Of a stretch of DNA of 26,599 nucleotides, positions 18,654 through 26,599 are shown one piece after another. Location: assembly GCA_002633005.1 (NCBI GenBank), contig NMRA01000424.1, positions 373,899 to 400,497 on the forward strand, read 5' to 3'. A model generated the notes under the pieces. The model was not told where the DNA came from and did not search any database. It saw nothing but the letters and a program-made list of their open reading frames with translations. Positions within the stretch are counted from its first letter, which is position 1. Each line of letters starts with the position of its first letter. Both the position numbers and the translations under genes were made by a program. Source of the stretch: Phoronis australis (Eukaryota > Phoronida > Phoronidae).

Positions 18654-21600
18654 CGAACACAGGCACGCGACACCCAGAAAAGCACGAAGGTGAGCCGAAA
18701 ACTAACAAGCGATGCACTGAGTCAGACACCAACTGCAGTTAAGCTATTTACCGTTGGCGGCATGACTCGTAGCGTTCATCTTGCTCCCTGTAGCAATTTC
18801 GGACGACACCCCGGGTGACAGCCTTGGGGCCAGTTAATCCGCTTTAAAGACAGAATCGACGGAGCATCAAAGGCGATACCGACAGGCAGAATGTAGTCGG
18901 ATTCTTGTGTTGGACTGACCACAAAAATTGGCTCAGGATAGATCTGTATTGTTAGCTGTAAAATACCTTTCCTTCCTTTGCCAAATGATTGTAGACATAA
19001 TTGATATAAATAAATATATGGTAATTATCTGACCCAGCAGGACAAATTCCTGTGTGTGTGAGTGGGGACTTGGGAATTGTAAGCTGTTCATTGATTGATA
19101 AATACGTCTAAAAAGCATACGTAGTGAGCGAAAACATTCGAATTTAAGGCATGCACATAAATGCAAAGCAGAGTCCATCCAATGCTCTGCAGGCATCTAC
19201 GTCCTGGGTGTTCCAGTAGGCCTACTGTGCTTGTACATGAATACAAATTGTGTTTCCTTCTCTGCGCATAACTACAAATGGCCAGAGAGACTTCGTGTTT
19301 TATACATCAGTAGCAGGAGCGCTATCAGATCTGGAGGGCTCGTGGCTTCAAAATTAAAGGCGTCATTACACGACTGTAGAGATTTCACCAGCACCGGATT
19401 TTTTTAGAATGCTCTTGTTCTATGTCTATTCCCATCACCAGGAAACTACGGTACTAAAATCTGGCAAATTCATGTGACCAACAATCCAGTTGCTGCCACA
19501 CATATGCGTTAACACCTTATATGAAAGCATTTTAATTTGCATGGCGGAAACCACTGACGTAAAGACATATGTATATTTTCAATCCGACGATTAAGGTTTT
19601 GCTGTGTGTTTACGTACAATACATCAAACCTGGCAAAAACACTCGACCTTCGGAACGGGTGTTGCTTGATATTTTTAAGGAATATTTATTGAAGAATACA
19701 CAGAACATACAAGGAAAATAGTGACAAACCCAGAAGTCACGCAGCATTGGTTGTAGACAGCATAAAAAACTGTAGAGGAAAGTAGCATACATAGAACCAT
19801 ATACATGTAAATAATATCTAATGTAAGTATTCAACTATTTAAATGTGCTATTACAAACATGTTTAGAAGAGAACAAAACATGGATTGTGCACGGCTTGGT
19901 TATAAACTGTCCTTTTGATTTATATCCCTCAAACTGTTTATCAAACTGATGCAGGTGAAAAGTAGTTCCATCCGTTCATGTGTGGTTTTGGAGTATGGGT
20001 CTGATCTGTCTATCAGCAATTAGCCCGGTGCTTATTGTAGTTAGATATTGTTTATGATAAGGGTCTGAAGATTTTGAGACCAGGCGAAAAATCTTCATGA
20101 GATATGGAAACCAGGAACAAGAATTATAAGCGACGCCTAAAAATATACTAACATTGCTTAAGAGGAATTCATTAACAAAAAGGGCGAAGTTAAGGCTATC
20201 ATTTAATAATAATGTAGTTTGTTAGAGGTGTTTTCATCGAGTGGACGAAAGAGTGAGTTTCGCTTGCATTCGATGAGTGCAAACCAGAAGAAAACATGAG
20301 GATAAGATTGCTGGCATCCTCATTTACAGAGAGAAGTTTGTAAAGTTGTGCTTAAACTTGTCGGAGTTTAGGAAAAGGCTGCATCTCGATCGGTACAATG
20401 CTAATTCGCGAGTGTAGTTTGAATGATACGAGACTGCGCGTGCAAAAGACGAACAGTTCTGATGAGATATTTAACACAGCAAAAAGTAGTGATTGTTTCA
20501 TGTCATTAATTCACCAATGGCCCGATTTTTAGAGTTTGATTTGATATTTGCACTACTGGTCTATGAAGCAGAACATGTAAAATATGCTCCGGTAGAAAAT
20601 GAGTATACGGAACATGTGAAGAAAAAATAATAATGTTGTTTTCCCTCAAATACGAAATGTCAGCTAGGACAGAGAATGAGTTATCCAAGTTTTAAAAAAA
20701 TATCCTTATTACATAGGCCATGCAGTGTGGTTTCGAATGTGTAAGCTTTTTATTTGACACAAGAACCTGCCATGGGTCCTATTAAAACAGCGCAGCCCAT
20801 GAGATCATGAGTCTCAGTGTCGCTTTCTGAATTTTTAGTTCTGAGCTCACACCAAATTAACATATTAATCTCCTCAGTTGGACCACTGTCCACACCTGCA
20901 TAGGTCTATTAGCACAGCGTGTCAGAATTTTGTAACTTGTGATCAATTGTTTGCCGACTGAATAGGTCTATGATACTGACTGACCAGAAAACCGAAGCCA
21001 ACGCTTTCACGTATGTGAACAATGCACGCACGGGAACAATTGTCACTCCGCCGATGACACGGACTCAATAAGAAGCTCAGTGGTCTTCTGCCACAGAACA
21101 AGTTGAAAGTTACAAAAAAACAACAGAACATGGTTTTGTGGCATGAAAAGTATAATTTTCTTTATTACGTTTTAGCTATTTAGTGTGTGCCAGTATTGTA
21201 AGCCTGTTAGCTTTTAAACTTGCATGCATGCCTTCACGACAACTGAACCCGAATTAAACCATAAAAAACAGTTTAATGTCAAATTGCTGCTGTTACATTG
21301 TAGGCGAGTTTTTTCTTTAACTTAAATTGCCGATCGGGCGCTCAGACTTACAGGAGTTTCAAAAAATGCCATTTGTAGCATTTCCGCCAACCAGATTTTC
21401 CCTATTGCGGGGAAATAACTTTCGGACAAGGACTGAAGATTCCCACAGCTACTAAAGAGACCCTTTATATGGTTAGTTGTTTGCGGTCTATTCCCTGGTA
21501 AAAAGTATTATCTGTCCTTATTGAACACGGCGACTCGGTGCGGATTAGTTCAAAAACTTTACGCGATTTCACCAGAACTACTGAACACCGAATTATTAAC

Positions 21601-21668
21601 CAAGCTACATTTAACATTGATTAAAGTAGCATGTGACATAATACTAACACACTGTTTCTAAAAAGTTT
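18654..21668. other. No supported gene
   Basis: AT-rich DNA with scattered short open frames. None has a recognisable motif, splice context or biased composition. I see no tRNA, no long repeat and no transposon ends here. Confidence 0.5.
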
Positions 21669-21674
21669 TTTATT
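21669..21674 (-). terminator. Poly(A) signal downstream of the PHD-type gene
   Basis: tttatt on the + strand reads AATAAA on the minus strand, about 195 nt past the stop codon at 21868-21870. Confidence 0.4.
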
Positions 21675-21867
21675 TATATGTATGTCTATCAATTCAGCAT
21701 CACATAAGCCCGGATGAGTATTTAATCAGACCAATGATTTATGGGTGCAAAAATCGGATGATTTTTAGTGAACAGCTCCTTTGGGAGATTGTGTGTGGCC
21801 CTTAAAAGGGCCGTTTTATGAAACTCCGTGAAGTGTACATGTATTCATTGAGAACTGGCCTCAGAAT

Positions 21868-22248
21868 TCAACACAAATCACAAAGAATCCCATGCTGGTC
21901 GATGTACTGAAGATCACTTTCGTTAAGGTCTTCATCGGGATAGGTTGGGTGAAGACAAAGGAGGTGACAATATCGACTGCAGGTGTTACACCTTAAGTAG
22001 ATGTCACCGTTCATCAATCTTGTCACGAACCCTTCGTCTTCAAGTTCTTGCCCTTGGATGAACAGGTAGTCTTGAACGGATGGAAAGTACAAACAAATCT
22101 GGCAACGTATAATATTACGGTAATCGTCACCCTCATACGACTCTGTGTTGCTTTCCCCTGAGAGTGGCAAGTGGTAGAATTCATCATCAATGTCCATCAT
22201 TTCTTCTACAGCGTCCATCGTTTCCAGATACAGATTTGAAATGAGCAT
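21868..22248 (-). CDS. Small PHD-finger-like zinc-binding protein, single exon (126 aa)
   Basis: The open frame runs from ATG (22248) to TGA (21868), with an in-frame TAA shortly upstream. A second Met at residue 11 (TMDAVEEMMD) has a good start context. The first 45 residues are acidic. The rest has all eight ligands of a C4HC3 PHD-type finger: C49-x2-C52, C87-x2-C90, H95-x2-C98 and C123-x2-C126, with CNTCSRYCHLLC at the core. The 34-residue first loop is longer than usual. The protein stops right after the last Cys, so the finger is its C-terminus. PHD fingers commonly read histone tails, so a chromatin role is possible but inferred. I do not recognise the family. A domesticated or transposon-encoded accessory protein is an alternative. 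Confidence 0.72.
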   Translation of the reverse strand: MLISNLYLETMDAVEEMMDIDDEFYHLPLSGESNTESYEGDDYRNIIRCQICLYFPSVQDYLFIQGQELEDEGFVTRLMNGDIYLRCNTCSRYCHLLCLHPTYPDEDLNESDLQYIDQHGILCDLC

Positions 22249-22340
22249 TTGCTGATTTTTAGTTTCACCGGATTAAAACAGGCGGCCACACTTTGGAGAA
22301 TAGGGGTGTTGCTTCGGTTCGCACCCTACCGTCATTCATG

Positions 22341-22347
22341 ATATATA
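22341..22347 (-). promoter_or_regulatory. TATA-like box upstream of the PHD-type gene
   Basis: atatata on the + strand reads tatatat on the minus strand (context agctatatatcatg), about 95 nt upstream of the ATG at 22248. This is a reasonable core-promoter distance, though such words are common in AT-rich DNA. Confidence 0.3.
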
Positions 22348-22466
22348 GCTTTTGTGTAAGAAACTTCTTGTACATATACATTTAACTTTGACGCTTTCAG
22401 AATTTTTTTCAATGTATAAACAAATTCAATGCGCGGGATGCGGACAAGATTGGGCTGAGGTTTTTA

Positions 22467-22614
22467 GGGACGGATCCAGGATTTTGAGTTAGGGGGGCAA
22501 GGCAGAGTATTAGCCAGGATCTTGCCTGTCAGATATTCGCATCCCGAACTGTGAAGTGGAATATAGAATTTTAGGGAGGCCATGGTTCCCTCGGCCCCCT
22601 CTAAATCAGCACAG
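22467..22614. mobile_element. Possible decayed MITE or SINE-like element (about 148 bp)
   Basis: The left end gggacggatccaggat then a G-run, and the right end ccctcggccccctctaaatc then agcacagg, form degenerate inverted termini. The reverse complement of the right end reads ctgtgctgatttagaggggg. The size and the G-run inside each end fit small non-autonomous elements of marine invertebrates. No clear target duplication is visible. Confidence 0.35.
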
Positions 22615-25614
22615 GTTTAGGAGCAACAGCCCTATTTGTTTCAAACAGCTCACGCCCAAATTCCCAGAATATGAATTAATTTTCTGCCACTTGTTTTACT
22701 GCAAGCTCCAGATCACGCGTCAATAAAATTTACAAATACAGTGACATAGGCCGATTTAGGTAACTACAGTAGTACCGCCTAACCCAACCCGCCTGCACGG
22801 ACTCGGCCAAAACAAAATGGAGAATTTCGAGACGAGGCCATTGAAATATGAGCTGCATTATGTCCATATGACATGAGTAAACTGGCGTGCCTGACGTTTT
22901 ATGCGCAATTTTCACCGCATATACCGTGTTCAAACTTGGCTAACTTTTAAAACAGTATTTGAGACAGAGCTGATCTGCTTTCTGTTAAAGTACACTGTAT
23001 AGGACAGGCTGCTTCCAGATGTTGTCCAAAACGCTCTTTTACGGAGTTTTCAAAGACTTTCCACTCTTCCACGAGCATTTATGTGGAGACTATTTCTCGC
23101 TTACACTGGTCACCGCTCAAATTCCCTTAGCCCCAAACAACTTTATCGATGCCTATTCAGCTCGCCCTTTGTATTGATGTAGACAGAACTAATGAAGTCT
23201 AAAGGTAATAGCTTACATTACTGTCTCAACAATCGTGTTTGTTATTACACCCAAACACGTTTTCTCTGGCATTGGCAGGTGTGGAGAGTAGTTTTAACTT
23301 GGAACATTTTAAATATTACAACATGACTAAGAATGTTTATTTTTGTTTTATCTTCTCAAAAAGATACTTCCCAAAAGGAACGATGGTTTTAAAAATTGTT
23401 TCATACCGTTTTTTGCTATTTCTTTTTAATACTCCTGTCTACTTGTTTTTCTCTTACCGGGAACGGGTTGATATCCTTACAATATATTCTTAAACTTGAA
23501 GTACTGAAACAGTGGTAAATTTTGGTCGCCAGCGAAACTAAATTTGTTTAGTCAACTGTTAACCCATCCTTAACTTTCCAGATTACAACTATACTAAACA
23601 TGTCGCGAGTCATTAGTTCAAGTTTAAACTTTTTTAGATCTCAAATCATAAAAATTTGCGAAAGTACAAATATGGTCATAGCCAAACTGAAATTTGGTAT
23701 TCCTGGAAAATTTCTGTTATACTGACTGCAAAACTAATTAGCTTTTTGTCAGTCAAAAATAAAGAGTGGGCACAAGCCACAACTGAGTCCGAAAAATCTG
23801 GTTAAACTAGATTGAAGAAATACTAAAAGAATAATTCATGTGATATTGTTTACTCTGATCAGCGTGTGTCAATCTACCAAGTATATCAATACGCACGGTC
23901 GTTTATCTTCAATTGTACTCAATGTTTGTAATTTTTAGCTTATTAGTTCATCGATTTTTAAAAATCGAAAACACTACATGGTCACCTTTCCAGCTCAATA
24001 CAGCCGTGGTGTTCGTTTTCAACGAATTTTTTTGGTTCGTTCATTTTGAAATTTCGTCATCTTGTACAGGCAGAGATGTTTACTACCGTTTATAGTCCAG
24101 TAATTGCACTTAATTGCGGTCATCACAACTGTATCAAACTCCGGTCCCGCACTCTCTTATGATCCTGGTACAGCCGCTTACAAGGACGGGCGGTGGAAAT
24201 TCTTGCATATCTTTATCAAAACGAAACTTGTGATTTTTACAAAAAAATGCACAAAACACAATGACAATTCGGAAAATTGTAACAGCTGTTTTAGATTTCA
24301 TTGTGAATATTTGGTAAATTAATAAAATGCGGTCAAAAATAAGGATATGGTTGCAATAGGCGTACACATGCCTAAGTCATTCTTTTATTTTTCGAATATA
24401 ACAAAATGCATGATCAAGTAACTCAGGTAATGGCTGTCGGAGATTGGTATTACCAGTACGTCAAAAACAGATTCTTTTTTTATCGTGTTCAATTCAGTAT
24501 CTTGGGAAATGTTTGGCTAAACGCACAAAGTTGTCAATATGGTTTCAACGCACAACGGCCCTCGTATATTTCACGTTGCTTTACAACAGTGTTTTTAAAA
24601 CACGTTACTTCCAGCAATGTACGGTGTGGCGTAGATAACGCTTGGACCGACGCTTGTTGACTTAAGTGGCGCTATATACATGTACAACCATGCCACAGGT
24701 CAAGAATTTACCTTATTTGTACGGATGAATTGTAAGATGCCGCGTTTTCGGTGTGAAGTATACCTGCTGGTCAGTGGATCAATATTGCTTTTGTTGCTGT
24801 TGATAAGATCCATGGCCTAGTTTCTTTGTTGCAACTGTTGGTATTTATGACTTTGCCTATTAAGCCCTTTTAGTGACCCAGATTTGTTACTGCACGGAGC
24901 GAAGCACAACGACTTAAGAACGGATTGTCTTTACAATGTTTGATCAGTTCTCTCAAACTCTACGCGTACGCCTCTCTATTTATTGTATAGTCGCGATATA
25001 AAAAATATAATATCAAAATAGAAAATAAAAGTTGTGAGATGTGCCTACAATGCACTGGATATTCCGTGGTACAAGAGTAGACAAACTTCTTAATTGACAG
25101 CACGCCTCTTTTTCTTCTCATCATTCATTGATCTGTGTTAAACTTTTACAAAGCAGAAGAGGCATTACTGAAGATGAAATTTATAAGTAAGCTGTGACGG
25201 GGGTGCCGTTTACGCAAAGCACGTTCAAAGCATTAATCTGGAAAACGAACTACTACACTTTATCCAAAGTACAATAGATGCCATGTGCCGAAGAAGTGAG
25301 TTATAGTTATTTTATTAACCACTGCATATTTTCTCTCTCACACACACAACTCAGCCACTCGCCGTTATCACAACTGACACAGTCTTTTTAATGTTCAGTG
25401 ATGAAATCGCAATCAGGCCCAGAGATCAGGGAAGGTACAACGTCGGTGATACTGGCAGTGGCTATACGTCACATTACATTAAACGTAACGAATTAATAAC
25501 CTTACATTATATATCCCACAGGTACGGCTACATGAATAACCCCGACCGAATTCTGATAGTGACCTGTTCCGTGTGCAATCGTACATGTAATCACCTCGCA
25601 ATACGCTTATTTAA
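22615..25614. other. No supported gene
   Basis: AT-rich sequence without recognisable coding motifs on either strand. A short CA microsatellite (cacacacac) lies near 25339-25350. The open frames of 60-85 codons here translate to hydrophobic, low-information peptides of the kind expected by chance from T-rich DNA. Confidence 0.5.
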
Positions 25615-25626
25615 CCCCCCCCCCCC
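25615..25626. repeat. Poly-C run of 12
   Basis: Twelve consecutive C residues, marking an abrupt switch from AT-rich DNA to the CpG-rich block that follows. Confidence 0.9.
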
Positions 25627-25689
25627 GGTATTTCCAGCTTTCAGAGCGAAGCCAAGGCATAGCACGGACGCGACTTCACTTCGGATTAA

Positions 25690-25773
25690 CCGCGGTCAGA
25701 CGAAGTCCGGACCTGAGCCAGCCGCGGTCCAACCGCGGTTTGGAACCCGTATCCGGACGCGGCCTAGCCGCGT
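25690..25773. repeat. CpG-rich palindrome cluster (ccgcgg x3 and a 17-bp inverted repeat)
   Basis: ccgcgg occurs at 25690-25695, 25722-25727 and 25733-25738. The last sits in the perfect palindrome aaccgcggtt (25731-25740), followed by the inverted repeat acgcggc-cta-gccgcgt (25757-25773). tccgga also occurs twice. The density is striking against the flanks. It may be a promoter-like CpG patch or the end of a decayed element. Confidence 0.6.
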
Positions 25774-26599
25774 TCGATAGGACATTGGATTCGATCAGCA
25801 CTGTAGTGCGCAGTGCATATACATGTAGGTGCCACATTGTTCGCTTCCTTTGTTGAACTAAATGCTCCCTTGGGCATCGGCAGACAAACGTGTGATCTGG
25901 TGAGGAGAACAGTGTTGAGTTGCAAGGCAGTGGGAGTCTGTCCTGATTGGATTTGGAGGACCATAACTTCCACCGGCTTCTTTTGAACAGCTAGTTGGCT
26001 CAGGTTTGTTACTAATGATATTGGGAACAGTCGAGCACTACATAAGGGCAAATGGAGCTCGAGATTTGCTCATGAAATAAAAAAGTTTTCGACGAAAGTT
26101 TGAACCTCGACAAACGTCTGGTTGCAAGCGTTCCCTGGAGTCGTGCCTAAAGAGATGCGCTTAGCGAAGAATGACCAGAAGAACGTTTTAAATCAAATGA
26201 TTTCCTGACATCCCTGTCATCTCTGAACCTGGCTGCGGTATGGAGACACACCAACGGTTGAGGGATAAACTTAAGATCCGATCTATTTTATGATGTTCTA
26301 GGTAATACCCAGTATGTTCTATTGGGTATCCGTATTAAAAAAACACATTTTCCTGTTGGTGAATTGGCGAGGCCTGAAGACCCACAATTTCGTGTTGATG
26401 TTCACACATTCTGTTTTGCTTAGTACTTCATAACATCACAAGCATTTGTTTTACTGTAAACGAAGTAAAATAGAAAAACACTTCGCTGTTATCGTACGTG
26501 TTTAAATAAATCCCGATGGGGATCTTCAGATAAGGACAGAATACTGGCTGAGCAGGACCTTTTTTACTTTGTTGAGGGACCAAAGTCGCAATCTGAGAC
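25774..26599. other. Mixed-composition tail, no gene supported
   Basis: Higher GC than the middle of the window. The minus strand is open over 25764-26051 and the + strand has a 34-codon open stretch near 26109-26210 ending TGA, but neither shows a known motif or convincing splice context. Either could be an exon of a gene extending beyond the window. Confidence 0.35.

Noticed and set aside
18434-18818. Overlapping open frames on both strands around 18.4-18.8 kb
   Set aside because: They arise from a locally GC-richer promoter-like stretch. Only the short MPRKRVQ exon in a different frame has splice and phase support.
21350-21420. Stem-loop (atttccgc ... gcggggaaat) considered as a structured RNA or element end
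   Set aside because: Imperfect pairing, no matching partner end nearby and no known RNA motif.
25391-25780. Plus-strand 129-codon open frame
   Set aside because: It runs through the poly-C run and the palindrome cluster. The translation is Pro/Arg-rich because of base composition and no domain is visible.
25764-26051. Minus-strand 95-codon open frame near the right edge
   Set aside because: Openness and composition are mildly suggestive of coding, but no motif, promoter or splice partner could be shown.
1-26599. CRISPR array, bacterial operon or prophage
   Set aside because: Spliced genes, AT-rich intergenic DNA and animal transposon families show this is eukaryotic; no regularly spaced short identical repeats were found.

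Overview
The window is AT-rich animal (metazoan) nuclear DNA. The evidence is genes split by many GT...AG introns, frequent acatgta words, and remnants of Tc1/mariner, LINE and Mutator-like elements. There are no bacterial operons, ribosome binding sites or rRNA/tRNA genes. A marine invertebrate fits best, but no species can be named from the sequence alone.

Layout. 1-550: about four degenerate copies of an 88-91 bp tandem repeat. 1294-2411 (+): two exons of a Tc1-type DD34E transposase, joined by a clean intron and broken by one missing base in an A run. 4476-15797 (-): one long multi-exon gene that I assembled by hand from splice sites. It encodes about 578 residues: a small N-terminal domain, an acidic then very basic linker, a Ser/Pro-rich stretch, a coiled coil and a C-terminal BEN-like domain. 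All ten exon junctions keep the reading frame. A second in-phase first exon (MPRKRVQ) lies at 18532-18553, just downstream of a TATA-like palindrome. The intron between exons 7 and 8 holds an antisense, stop-riddled LINE reverse-transcriptase remnant.

15927-17883: a complete non-autonomous DNA transposon of 1,939 bp with 65-bp terminal inverted repeats (one mismatch) and a perfect 9-bp target duplication. This is the signature of a Mutator-like (MULE/MuDR) element. It sits between the two candidate first exons of the BEN gene, only 139 bp upstream of the proximal start codon. It carries an internal 2-copy tandem repeat of about 125 bp with an exon-like segment. A 13-bp GC-rich tandem repeat follows close to its right end.

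21868-22248 (-): an apparently intact single-exon gene for a 126-residue protein whose Cys/His spacing matches all eight zinc ligands of a PHD finger. A TATA-like box lies upstream and a poly(A) signal downstream. The rest of the right third is mostly featureless AT-rich DNA, with a possible MITE near 22.5 kb and a CpG-rich palindrome cluster after a 12-base C run near 25.6-25.8 kb.

The best leads are the MULE at the BEN gene's 5' end, the BEN gene itself with its frame-neutral exons, the stand-alone PHD protein, and the intron-bearing transposase that is one base short of being open.
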